Shown here one piece after another: positions 21,821 through 32,505 of a stretch of DNA of 64,000 nucleotides. The position numbers and the translations under genes are program-made. How positions within the stretch are numbered: the first letter of the stretch is position 1; the number at the start of each line of letters is the position of its first letter. Below the pieces are notes generated by a model, which saw nothing but the letters and a program-made list of their open reading frames with translations, was not told the origin of the DNA and did not search any database. Source of the DNA: Pollenia angustigena (Eukaryota > Arthropoda > Insecta > Diptera > Polleniidae). The DNA lies in NCBI GenBank assembly GCA_930367215.1, contig OV884056.1, forward strand, positions 50,716,308 through 50,780,307, written 5' to 3'.

Positions 21821-22640
21821 TTTTTTTTTTTTATTGAATCTTTCTTGTCGAAAATTACAATATGTGTTCAAAGCTTAATCCTAATTCTTATTTGTAGTTG
21901 TTAGCCGTTACCAATGTAACCGCTAATTAATTGCATTCAAGTGTCCAAAAAGAATGCTAGGCTCAAAGTGTAGGATCTTTTCAGCATCCGGTGACCTTCG
22001 AACTTTATTAGATCCCGAGCGAGGTAATTGGGATGGACCATTAGTTTATCTATGTATTTGACTGAATACTATTTAATTTCTTCCTGGATGGTAGCGATGT
22101 TAAGATCTCTGTGGATAATGTCACGACGTATATACCATGGGCGCAGACCATTTGCCGTAATATCCTAGACTGTCTTCTTTGTAGCTTCTGGATGTTTGAT
22201 GCGCATGCAGTACCCCATAATTGGATGCCATAGGTCCATATTGGTTTTATGATAGACTTGTATAAGAGAACTTTGTTGTCTAAGGATAAGTTTGAGTTTC
22301 GACCGATTAGCCAATGTAGTTGAGCTGCTTTAGGTTTCATAGCCGTTATTTTCGCTTCAATATGACGAGACCAGGTCAGGTGTCTATCTATATGAATTCC
22401 CAAGTATTTAACATGGCTTTCTACCGGAACAGGGATGTTATTAATTTTTACAGCAGGGCACGTTTGTCTTCCGAGCGTAAAAGTTATGTGAGCACATTTA
22501 GCCGGGTTAACCTTTATTTTCCATTTTTCTAGCCAGGCTTCTAGTTCATTGATGTGGGACTGTAAATGCTGCGATGCAACTTTTGGATCCTGATTTACAC
22601 TAATCAATGCTGTGTCGTCTGCAATCGTAGAAGTATGTCT
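21821..22640 (-). pseudogene. Jockey-type LINE, 5'-truncated (reverse transcriptase C-terminal part)
   Basis: The frame at 22050-22670 contains TSTIADDTALIS (the RT active site, ADD in place of the usual YxDD tail region of this clade), then WLEKWKIKVNPAKC, VKYLGIHIDRHLTWSRHIE and PIWTYGIQLWG, the order of Jockey-clade ORF2. A frameshift or stop after SLPSRKK removes the rest; the 3' tail ends in poly(A), seen as T-runs on the + strand. The first 16 residues of the frame are not LINE sequence but come from the inverted repeat next to it. It is closely related to the copy at 45645. It is inactive. Confidence 0.85.
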
Positions 22641-22899
22641 GTGTTCATACGGCTCTTGTCTTATTGACATGATTGCTACTTTAAAGGCGAGAGGGACGAG
22701 GGGAAAAGAAACGAGTACACAGATGCATGTACTGTCTTTACGTTTTGCTTTTTCATTCGTCGTTTAATTTTGTTATTGTTTTAAATATCAAAAAAGCACA
22801 TGTCGTCAACATGACATGAATCATTTGAACGCCAATTTATGTTCAAAAAAGAAAAAGGAAGAATCTTGTCAATAAGACATGAGCCGTATGAACTCAGAC
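22637..22899. repeat. 38-bp inverted repeat at the LINE 5' junction
   Basis: Arms at 22637-22674 and 22862-22899 differ at three positions. The left arm contains GTTCATACGGCTC and the right arm its inverse, GAGCCGTATGAAC. The arm touches the point where similarity to the other Jockey copy ends. The 187 bp between the arms shows no gene. Confidence 0.75.
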
Positions 22900-23721
22900 T
22901 AACGCTCGTGTTCTACAAACAGGCAGTTAGTCGATCGGCATACATAAACCTTTGTCTAGCACTAATAGTTAAAAGTGTTACAAACGTCAGCACAAACGCA
23001 TAATACGCTTGCCATTAATTTGGTGTGGGTATAATAAATTCATAAAAATAAATTTCTTTATTCATGTCTTGTTTCATGTCAAAACGCTTTTCTAATTAAA
23101 AATTTTAAATTTAAATGAACGGAAAATTTAAAACTTCATTTCTAAGCCGCTTAAGATTTTTTGAGGTGTTCCTGCTGATTATTCTAGCATTTATTGAATG
23201 AATAATTTTACACTAATAGCATAATTTCTACAAAATTGCTTGTTCGTTTTTTTTATTTATAGATAATTTTAAAACAGCACGCACTTTTAGAACAAAAAGT
23301 TATTCTCACCTTTCTGGAACATACGCTTTTTTCTGCGTACGTAACTGATAAAAACAGACATAGATCCACAAATTAAAGGAGCAGATAATTAACTTAACAA
23401 GTGCAAATAAAAAGCAAACATAACGTTATGCATTTGCAAGTATAAACACTTTGAAGTGTATTCACATTAGTCAAATATTTAACGTGACCACTGAAGTAAT
23501 TTTTCAACCCCTGCAGTAAAATTGACAAGTATTTAATTATTAATATACTAGTTGCTTCAGACTAGTTGCATATCTATTTTTTTCCTATATTTAACTTTCA
23601 ATGTTGTTGTGGTTGAGTTGTCATAGGGATCATTTATATGCAGTTACTTATAGACTAGATAAAAACTAATTGTTTTATTTATGGTATTAAGACAAACAAA
23701 TAGTATAAACCTTATCAAGTA
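22900..23721. other. Unassigned
   Basis: AT-rich; nothing recognised. Confidence 0.5.
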
Positions 23722-23989
23722 ATACGCCTGTTCGGTCTTAGTCCGTCATGCTAGGGTGGCATAGGTCAAGATTGATCTAATTATCTTAACAAAAGACCAG
23801 TAGATCATTCTAGGGTTCAGTCTTCATGTCTTCCCAAAGAGTCCTAGGCAGGCATATATTTTCCTAGTTGCTCTTCTGTTGACTTGGGATACCTGAACGT
23901 TCCTGTTAAGGGTTGCATCCAGAATGACCCTCAAGTATTTCACCTCGTGAAAGCTTGCGATAACTGTACAGCTCAAGGCTGGCACTCTA
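23722..23989 (-). pseudogene. LINE reverse-transcriptase fragment, I/R1/LOA-like
   Basis: One minus-strand frame reads EVKYLRVILDATLN (RT motif E region, normally KYLGVxLD), then ATRKIYACLGLFGKT, a stop, RLNPRMIYWSF and RSILTYATLA. This is the thumb region seen in I-, R1- and LOA-type LINEs. It has two in-frame stops, and the G of YLG is replaced by R. The fragment ends exactly where a family E MITE begins. It is a different lineage from the Jockey copies. Subfamily assignment is by motif only. Confidence 0.75.
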
Positions 23990-23990
23990 A

Positions 23991-24290
23991 GGGCTAAAAA
24001 ATCAGAGCAAGTTAAACTCTCTTTTTGGTTTAAAATGTGTTTAAACCAGCAAATCTATAAATCACTAAACGTATAAACCACCTTTAAACACATAAAATTG
24101 GGCGTTTAAACTATCAATACAGACCATATGAATTTGATTAGATTTATCGTAGTGCTGCCACATGTTATTTTTTTAACAACATATAATACATGGGACACTG
24201 ATTTATAGTTGTGGAGTTTAAACTTCATATAAATTCAAGTTTAGTTCAACTAAACCAGCGTTTAAGCCACCAGTGATTTATTTAAAATAA
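23991..24290. mobile_element. Family E MITE, about 300 bp
   Basis: It starts GGGCTAAAAAATCAGAGCAA and ends ACCACCAGTGATTTATTT, with imperfect inverted ends (AAATCAS TG..TTAAAC words). Internal words ATTTATCGTAGTGCTGCCAC and ATACATGGGACACTGATTTA are shared with all other copies. A second copy follows without a gap. It is non-coding. Confidence 0.65.
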
Positions 24291-24599
24291 GGGCTAAAAA
24301 TTCAGATCAAGTTTAACTCTCTTTTTGGTTCAAAGTCTGTTTAAACCAACAAATGTTGTCTCAATTTTTTAATTTTTGAAACTGGTCCTTATTTTCTGAC
24401 TTTAAAATTTCAAAAAGCAGACCATCTTATTGCCAATTTCACTAATTTATTTAAATATCAATTTATATTTTAAATTCGTTTTTTTATGTGAAATAAAAAT
24501 AGAATTATATGAAAAACTATATGTATTTAAATATGAATTGATATTTAAATAGAATTGGTTAAATTGGCCATTAAAATTTTTTTATTTTGAAAATTATTA

Positions 24600-24702
24600 G
24601 AAAAAATTTTAATGCCAAAAATGTTGGAGTCGGAGTCGCAAGTTTTTGTGGGTACTACGACTCCGACTCCGGTACAACAACCTCAACTCTGACTCCACAG
24701 CC
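24600..24702. mobile_element. hAT-type element end fragment
   Basis: GGAGTCGGAGTCGCAAG, ACGACTCCGACTCCGG and the terminus CTGACTCCACAGCCCTG resemble the CAGGGCTGTGGAGTC termini widespread among animal hAT elements. Only one end is visible; the left end is lost. Confidence 0.55.
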
Positions 24703-24738
24703 CTGGTTTAAACTATCAATATACCCAACATGAATTTA

Positions 24739-25293
24739 CCCTGCCTTTTCACATGCAAGTAGTGGCATGCTACTACTGTATACATATTATCAAAGAAAAT
24801 TTGTTCGAAATAGTCGAATCTCATGCCATTGGCTTTTGTGTTTACATATGCCACTGCGAGTTCATTTACTTCTGAAATTAAAAAAAAAGTACCAGAAAAC
24901 AAAATAGAGTTACCGAGTTCAATCATATTGGCACATTTTTGGGGAAATTTTTTCATTTATTTATATAAGCATTATTTAAACAATATAATTGCTCTGTAAT
25001 TAACAAACTTGCTTTTATTAATGCGCGTTTCAAAAAATTCATCATAATAATACATTTAACAAGTTAAAACATAATTGACAATTTTACAACAATCCAGTAA
25101 ATTTGCATTAAATTTTAACAGGGTAACATTGCTTATCGTTTCGACATTTAGTGGCATGCAAGTGCCAAATTTCCACTCGCATGCAATTTTTGCTGCCACT
25201 GGAGCAGCCATTGCGAAAAATGTGAGTGTATTAGTAAAAAAGTGTGAGTGTATTAAGTTTTTCGAACTGGCAGTGGCATGTGTAAATGCTAGG
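24739..25293. mobile_element. piggyBac-like non-autonomous element
   Basis: The left end CCCTGCCTTTTCACATGC is matched by the inverse of GCATGTGTAAATGCTAGG at the right. TTTA precedes and TTAA follows, consistent with a TTAA target in which one base changed. Words with GCCACTG recur near both ends. It disrupts a family E copy, whose sequence continues on both sides. It has no transposase. The class rests on the target site and CCC end only. Confidence 0.5.
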
Positions 25294-25442
25294 TTAATAA
25301 GATTTATCGTAGTGCTGCCACATGTTTTTTTTTAATTCATATAATACATGGGACACTGATTTATAGCCGTTGAGTTTAAACTACATAAAATTTAAGTTAA
25401 GTTCAACTAAACCAGTATTTAAACCATCAATAATTTGTTAGC

Positions 25443-26839
25443 CATAACTCTCAGAACTTTACGTCTGGTGAATGAAACCTGAGTAGTTTTCCCGGGGTAA
25501 ATATTAAGCCCCCTCTTTCTGCACCAACCAATGGCCGGGCTTAAGGAACTTATTATTTAAATAAATGTTAAAGAATACAACCGATTACATTCAATTAGAC
25601 TTGATTTTTAACATCAGTTCTTCCAATTTTCATATTTAATTTTCAATTGTAAAAAAAGGAGAAGGGAAAAACTACCGGGAAATTGGGTTGTTTTTTTTTT
25701 TTTTTTTGTTTCAGGTTAAATCTGCTGCCTTAAAGGAGTTGCCTGATCTTTCCAGCATTAAATTGGAAGTTTTTTGCTTTAATCGTGTGGCGTAACAAAG
25801 TTGGTGCTTAAATGGGATTGTACAAAAAAAAGGAAGATCGCTGTATCACAATTAATCGATATATAAACTAGAGAAATCATTAAGTTAAAGACTTAAATAC
25901 AAGAATCAACCATAAAAACGGCATCCCCGGAATTGAAAAATTGGAAAAGTGAGAAACCCTTTTAGAAACCCACAAGTTCCTTCGTCAGTAACTAGCCAAT
26001 CTTTCAGGCCTGCAAACCTAATCCGATAATTATTTGCTCTATTTTCTCAAGGGAAAGTAATTTATCGTTTAGTGGTCTGATTTACTTGATCAGACCAATT
26101 GTTCATTTTGCCAACATTAAGAATACAAACGTAACTTATATTTTAAGTGGAATTAATCGTAAATGTTATAGACCATCAGTCTAATTAACAAGCCAAAACA
26201 ATTTTTTTCCTAAACCACGTTGCAACCATATTTTCTAGCTTTTAAGCTGTTTTGTGTATGTTTGTTTTTTTAATTCTTTCCCGTTCTGTTCATTTTTGCT
26301 TCTCAAATTCAGTCAACACAAATGTTGCCGTGTCATATTAACAAATAAATACGACCATAGAAAACGACTCGAAAGGAAAGAGAAAGAGAGAAAAAAGCTT
26401 AAAGCTGCTGTCAGACATAACCTAAATCTATGATGTGAAACAATTTTTCATTTTTTGGCAGAGAGTTTCCATTCCAGTCGTTTTTCTGCTATAAATACGA
26501 CTTCGAAATTTTTAAGGGGAATTAAAAAAATGTGAACGAAATGCCTGAGTAGCAAAGTGCATTATTCATGAATAAATATTAGTAACTTAAACATATAGCA
26601 TTGCATCGCACATATTTTGCAATAAATGTACATATGTATACATATCTAAACATTTTTTTTTACATTTGTTTAAACAATTTATTTGATTTTAAAAGAATGT
26701 GTTTTTATCACGCATTTCCACACATGCGGAACAGTGAAGTGCAACCACTTGTTGGTGTCGTTTTTATGCGCACACACCACAATAGTGGAGAGAGTATTAT
26801 GCGTTTCTACTTGTTTTTGATACACCTTAAAATGTTGGC
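25443..26839. other. Unassigned
   Basis: Includes a T-run near 25690. No gene, no clear repeat. Confidence 0.5.
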
Positions 26840-27169
26840 CATTGACCCACCTTTTAGAGTACCGATTGAATAAGAATAACGTTTTTGAATCGATCTTGTG
26901 ATGTCCTTCCGGCCGTCCGGTTGGCTGGCAGTCCATTTAAACCTTATGCGCAAAGTGCAAGTCGTAATTTTAGAGATAATTTGACGAAGTTCGGTACACA
27001 GGTTTTAATTCTAAAAGGGACGGACCAAGTATATTTAAAATTGTGAAAATCCTTCAACAATATCACAAAGCCCCCCGTGCCAGCTTCTTTCGGAATAGAG
27101 TCTTTGTTATTAAAAACCATTTTGTTATGTTGATAATTGAATTAAATTTGGGCCAAACTTATTTGATTA
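26840..27169 (+). repeat. Repeat I copy, interrupted by the D element
   Basis: CCTTTTAGAGTACCGATTGA, CTTCCGGCCGTCCGGTTGGC and TTTCGGAATAGAGTCTTTG align with the 5855 copy. Similarity stops at the TA where the D element is inserted. Confidence 0.55.
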
Positions 27170-27996
27170 CACTGTGCTCGAAATCGACACTTTTTTTAGA
27201 CAAGCTGGGCACTTGTCGTTTTAACCTAATTCGGGTACGCCGAGTCCAGTGGCGCTAGCCGTTTCTTTTTTAGGTTAGCTTTCGTTTTCGAGATATACCG
27301 TTATTTCGAAAAGGGAGGAGTCTGCGCAACATATGTTCGCGTAGCTTAAAAACGCTTTAGGTTATTGAAAAAACTGAAAAAATCGAAATTCCGCCATAAA
27401 ATTTCCTATAAGAAAAGTATAAGGTTTAGAAACAATTTTAATAAAAAAAAAATATTTTTTTTTGGGGAAAAAATAATATTTTTTATCAAAATTTCGCAAT
27501 TTTTGTTTTTTAAAAATTCATAAAAAATTATAAAAATCTGTTAGTAACTTTTTACTTTATAAACAAAAGTCGAAAAATTTTAATTAATTTAAGAATTTCA
27601 TAAAACGCAATATTTGTATGGGAGTCCCCTTAAGAAGTGGTGATATGGGGCAAGTATGTCTCGAGAAAATGTTAAGGATAAAAAACTAATTGAAGTCCGT
27701 CATACATTTTATCCCACTAGGGGCGACTCCTGGGCATTTATGGGACTGTTTCTTCAATATATTTCAAGTTTGCATTGAACATTTTGTATGGGAGCCCCCT
27801 TAAGGAATGGAGATAGCGGGTAGGTATGTTAGAAATAAATGATTGAGATGAAAAATAAGTGGGGTTGGTCATGCATTTGACCCATCTAGGGGCATCCTAG
27901 GCGCTGCAGAAGCAAAATTTAAGAATTTCAACCATACAAATATGACAGTTAAAACACCGAGTGCCCGGCTTGTCTATTTGTTCAACTAGCATAGTG
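27170..27996. mobile_element. Family D MITE, complete, 827 bp
   Basis: It begins CACTGTGCTCGAAATCGACA and ends with the inverse of CACTATGCTAGTTGAACAAA. The TIR continues through GACAAGCTGGGCACTTG at the left and CGAGTGCCCGGCTTGTC at the right. TA flanks both sides (27168-27169 and 27997-27998), fitting a Tc1/mariner-type target duplication. Internally the phrase GTATGGGAG(C/T)CCCCTTAA occurs twice. It is non-coding. It provides the reference for the broken copies at 13.2 and 21.3 kb. Confidence 0.75.
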
Positions 27997-27998
27997 TA

Positions 27999-28770
27999 AC
28001 AATCTAAATAATCTTGTAAAATGTTATTGTTATCCGTCCAACTTGCTTCCATACAAATACTGCTCTGATTGGCTAATAAATGTTTATTCAAAATGTCGCG
28101 GCTAAATATTCTGCTGCTAGGTCATGAACTCAACATGGGTCCTATATAAGCTTCCTCCCCAAAATCATTTAATTACAAAAAAGTCCCATATCGGACACCT
28201 AATTCAAAAGTGACTCAACTCAAAATTTAAATTTTTTGGGTTGATGTGTTTAAACTAGGCACAATACACTTGTGTACCTATAAAAAATATCAGTTTATTT
28301 TGATGTTGTTAACTGTTGCTCATGTTTCAATTGGTATAAAGTTGCAGTTCATAAAAGTGACTTACTTTTTAGTTGTGTCAGGAAATATAATGGTAGTAGA
28401 TCCCTACTGCTAACTGCTAAATAGTCTTATTTCGAATTGTGACACTTTTGATAAAATAATTCTGTGTTGGAGTCAGTGTTACCACCAGCAAAATTCAAAA
28501 TTACACTTGAGATGAAGCAAAATTTCCCAATTTAGATGAAATTACACCTGATATAAAATTTAAGTTTTATTTAATAAAAATACATTTTTAAAGAAGCAAA
28601 AACACAACAAACTTATTGGAAGAAAAAGTCAAACTGTTAAGATTCTTATTGTAATTTAAAAAAAAAAAAATAACAAAATAACATTAAAGACTAAAAAACA
28701 ATTAATAAAGCTTAAAATAAAACTCCTAAAATAATGAGTTTAACTTCCACATTTGGTTGCTCATTGCCAT
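27999..28770. other. Unassigned
   Basis: AT-rich, A-run near 28659. Nothing recognised. Confidence 0.5.
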
Positions 28771-29260
28771 TCCTTTATAATGGGTGTTTTTAAGACCGAT
28801 AGAGGTTGCGAAAGGTTAGCTGTCAAACGACTGGCATACTGCTCTCACTTTTTGCTCAGGCACATCATCATGAATAGATGCATCCTTGTACAACTTCACA
28901 AAATTATCTAAATTTACTTTGAAAATCAGCCATCGATTTTCGAAACTTATAGGCGACTTTATGATCAAAATGATGCAACTTATTTTTTCACAAATAAAGG
29001 CGATGTGTTCATTTAGAGAAAATTAACTGTCAAATAGATTTCAAGGCCGTGCGATGTGATGTTTCTTGATTGTTTTCCATCAGCCTTATGCTGATAAACC
29101 AGCAACAATTGACGTCTTAGGGTTCAGCAATGTTCATTTTATTTGTGAAATGCAGCCAACAATGCTCGTAAAACGGAACCAAATTGGACGTCTGAAATGC
29201 GTTTCGTCAACGACAGGCGCGGTGGCTATTTCTTTGAAATCAGTTTTAAATGGTAATGCC
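28771..29260 (+). pseudogene. Degenerate mariner relic
   Basis: Left edge ATGGGTGTTTTTAAGACCGA resembles a mariner terminus. A frame near 29035 reads RPCDVMFLDCF (mariner PRSCDLTPLDYF with the third catalytic Asp kept) and, after a shift, PYADKPATIDVLG and FICEMQPTMLVKRNQ, the normal C-terminal order. Most of the N-terminal and central parts are gone. A MITE pair begins directly downstream. Confidence 0.55.
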
Positions 29261-29276
29261 GGTTCTAAATCACTAT

Positions 29277-30382
29277 TGGCCATTTTCTCAATGTATCGAC
29301 AAACTGTCTGTTACTTAATGTCAACATAAATTTATTGGACCGATAAACTGTCCGTTAACGATTTTGGGTTTCTCAATATACCGACAAAAAACATTGTTTT
29401 TAGCTGGCAACGCCACTTTAAATACATGTTAAAGTTGGGAGTCAGCTGATTGAATTGATCTGTACGGCAAATAAAGCTGAAGGTCCACACCATGCGTTTA
29501 TTCGTCTGTCCTTTTTATGCATTTGACAAAAAAGTTGAATCTGTGAAATTGTATATGACAAGTTACCTACCAAAATGCAGAAAATGCATACACGCATCAA
29601 CGCATGAAAGTAGGTTTACTTTCTACTTTTGTATCCGTCGCATGTGTGGTGAAAAAAAGTCAGCTGTTATTGATGGCCATGGATGACAAATCATCTTTTA
29701 ATTTCAATGTTATCGATAAATATGTTTGTGTGGTGGATTACTTTTTACTATTTTTTTGCATTAAAAAAGGTTTTTAATAAGAGAAAAAGCTTTCGTAATA
29801 AAGATTGTATAAACTTTAAAGAATAAAATACATTAAAATTAATTTTTAGCACAATTTTACCACGAACAAAATTTGTCATTCTAGTTATCGATTACTTTTA
29901 TCTTCTGAGTGTCATCTTTGTTTTGTTTATTATTTTTTTTTAACAAATGCCATGAATTGAAACTTTTTGATACCATGAAAACTCACGAATATTTTTGTAA
30001 TAAAAGCGTACTCCTCTATGAATTCTATTAAATAAGTTCTATTAAAATATCAATTACACTCTCCATTTTTTGCAAAATTGTTTTTAATTGTTAAACATAT
30101 TAGCACAACAGCTGATAAAAAAAAAACAAATTTGGCGCATAAAACGCATTGCATGTAACTTGAATTTAGAAACGCATAAAATGCACAAAAAGTATCATAC
30201 GCATCTACGCATGAGTGCATGGTGTGGACCTTCAGCTTAAAAGGAAAATACATAATTGGCAGATGAGTGCCGGTTAGCTTTGCGATAAAATCGAAGCAAA
30301 TGAGACATTGAGAAAACCAAGTTTCTTTAATGTGCAGTTTTTCGTTGGGAAAAAAGATAATCGCATAATGAGAAAATGGCCA
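29277..30382. mobile_element. Family H MITE carrying a nested insert
   Basis: TIR TGGCCATTTTCTCA at the left, TGAGAAAATGGCCA at the right. TAT follows or precedes both ends, a likely 3-bp target duplication. Without the 763-bp insert and its TAA duplication, it is about 340 bp. Internal words GACAAACTGTCTGTTACTTA, GGACCGATAAACTGTCCGTT and GTCAGCTGATTGAATTGATC recur at 35342 (inverted) and 59385. Confidence 0.7.
29475..30237. mobile_element. PIF/Harbinger-like MITE, 763 bp, with 3-bp TAA TSD
   Basis: Perfect 21-bp TIR starting AGCTGAAGGTCCACACCATG; the right end is its inverse. TAA flanks both sides (29472-29474 and 30238-30240). The copy of the host MITE at 35342 is uninterrupted (ATTTGCCGTACATAC inverted side), and joining the two flanks here after removing one TAA reproduces it exactly, so the insertion limits are firm. 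Subterminal words GCATCAACGCATG and GCATCTACGCATG lie inside opposite ends. A 3-bp TWA target is known for PIF/Harbinger elements. It is non-coding. Confidence 0.8.
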
Positions 30383-32011
30383 TATGACTGTCATCTTTAT
30401 CCAAATCTAAGAGTCCATCTTCCGAAATTTATTACCGAACTTTGAAAATATACATATTTAATGATTAAAGACTTTTCTTAAAAACAAATAAATCTTGAAA
30501 TCAAATCTTGATTTTATTGGGGTATCTGAAGTAAGAAGTTAAATAACACCTGAATGACACCAAAGAGAAAATACCCAAGCTCTACCCACGACAGAAAAAA
30601 TTATACCAAATTCGGGTAATTACCCACAAAGTGGCAACAATGGTTGGAGTTTATATTAATTAGACTTGTGTCAGTTTAGAATTTGGCAAAGGTGTTAAAA
30701 CTTGAAAATAATTCAGCGTAAGTGGCATAACATAAAATAATTCGATTACTTGTGCAAATAATACATCATCAAAAAAGACACAACTAAAATTTTTTTATTT
30801 TCTATTGTATAAATATAAAAAAAAACTTTTTAGATCATAATCTGTATGGATTTTTTACTTAATTGTACAAAGATTTATTTTTAATTATTTTTTTAGGTCA
30901 AAAAACAGTTTTTTTTTCAATTACTGAAAAATTAAGTTTTTTGAGTTGAGTCACTTTTGAACTGGGTGGGCAATAAAGATGTTTATATTTAGATAAAAAA
31001 TTGTGCACAAAGAACACTTTAATGAGTCTTAAACTCATAGCATAAGTTCCAAATAGGGAACACTCTAGAAAAGTTTTTAGTGTATACCGTGGTATAGGGT
31101 ATTAAATGTCAGGGATTGGCCGACTACATCTTCTAAGTTGTTTTGCTTATGGCTGATTTCCAGAGCTACCACACAATAAGCAGGGTGTGGGTACATTTCT
31201 GATTTAGTTCCTTATTTTTTTTTTTTTTTTTTGTATGAAAAGATTTTTTATTTAGACATATTATTAATCAAAATGTGAAGAATTCAAGAATGTTTTATGC
31301 CAGTTAAACAAGCATCAATTTCAATTTATAAATAATGCAATTTTAGTTTTAAAAACGGAACCTTCATTTCGTTGAAATTTATTTAATTGTTTTTCACAAA
31401 ATTAGCGAAATATATGATTTTGTTTATCTTAAAGCGAAAAATTTACAACTTAAATTTTCCATGTGTTTTTTGGGTAAAAAGCGGGCAATTTGTAAATTGT
31501 TTTGCAAATTTTTTTTTTATTTTTTTATCAAAACTGCGTGTGAATTCAATTATTTTTTATAAAACGATGTTTAAAATAATTTTAATTTTAAAACGTTTTT
31601 TTTTTTTTGTGAATTTTCATCAATTTACTAGAGCCAAGTAATCTTATCTCTTGGAAAAAAACATCATAATTAAATCGGCTTAAATTAGCAACCATTTGTT
31701 TCCTAATATATTCACCGTCTGTCTTCTAATTAGTTTTGGTTTTCCAGAAAAAAATTTTCAACATAAATTTTAATTATAAATGTTCTGCACGTTCTATTAA
31801 AACTAATGCCTCAATTAAAAAAATAAATAAACAATAATTTAATTTATAAAAAAAAACCATTATACGAATTATTTAGTTATTTCACACCACGAAATTGCTG
31901 GGCACGATGAACGAATTGTTTTAGTAAAATATAAAATAACTTTATAAAATTATTCGTATTCATATTTTACAAAAAAAAAAAAAATTATATTGAATAATTT
32001 TTGATATTCTT
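30383..32011. other. Unassigned, with a repeat I fragment
   Basis: Near 30985-31150 (AATTGTGCACAAAGAACACT, GTATACCGTGGTATAGGGTA, GGCCGACTACATCTTCTAAG) there is a piece of repeat I. The rest is AT-rich with several T-runs. The short open frames show no domain. Confidence 0.45.
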
Positions 32012-32240
32012 TAATTAGGCTTGAGTTCATCAAATTTAATTTTCATTAAATTATTTTCACTGAGGGAAGGAATTTTACAACTTGGAATTTTTTTATTAAA
32101 ATTTATTGATAATTTTTCTTGGCTGAGCTGGGATTTGAACCCGGGTTGAGCTTTACATGTTTCAAGAAACACCACTTTCTATCGTCAGAAGATCTTTGTG
32201 TTCTACCCTCTGCACCACTGCGGTGCCCGTTAGCCAACAT
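32012..32240 (-). mobile_element. tRNA-derived SINE, single copy
   Basis: Same subfamily as 17900-18142: minus strand GGGCACCGCAGTGGTGCAGA, then a B box with changes (GGGTTCAAATCCCAG) and the tail ending AACTCAAGCCTAATTAAAG. It lies directly against repeat I, which begins with CCGTCCGGCCAGCTGG. Confidence 0.7.
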
Positions 32241-32505
32241 TCCGTCCGGCCAGCTGGCTGACAATGCAACCTTGTGCATACAGATCACAAATTCGGAGAC
32301 AAGAAGATATCTAAATAATATTCGGCAGAAAGAACTTTTAAACGAATCTTAGCCTCATAACATAATTTTGTTCTGGCGGGTCCATGATTGCCCAAATAGA
32401 TTACCCTCTAGGAAATTTGATTACACTCTAGGAAATTTGTTTTTAAATACTATGCTATAGGGTATCACATGGTCGGGTTTACCGATTATACTTTCTTACT
32501 TGTTA
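32241..32505 (+). repeat. Repeat I copy, 3' part
   Basis: CCGTCCGGCCAGCTGGCTGA through AACCTTGTGCATACAGATCA to the end GATTATACTTTCTTACTTG. It aligns with 5930-6400. A 15-bp phrase (ATTACCCTCTAGGAA and ATTACACTCTAGGAA) is duplicated. Confidence 0.55.

Larger units (their letters stand above)
24291..25442. mobile_element. Second family E copy, split by two insertions
   Basis: It opens GGGCTAAAAATTCAGATCAA, is interrupted after CCAACAAATG by about 350 bp ending in a hAT-type terminus, resumes as TTTAAACTATCAATATACCC, is interrupted again by a TTAA-flanked element, and closes with AAACCATCAATAATTTGTTAGCC. Removing both inserts restores the order of the neighbouring copy. Confidence 0.6.

Noticed and set aside
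22320..22532. Plus-strand open frame opposite the LINE
   Set aside because: It is the shadow of the reverse-transcriptase frame and has no motif of its own.
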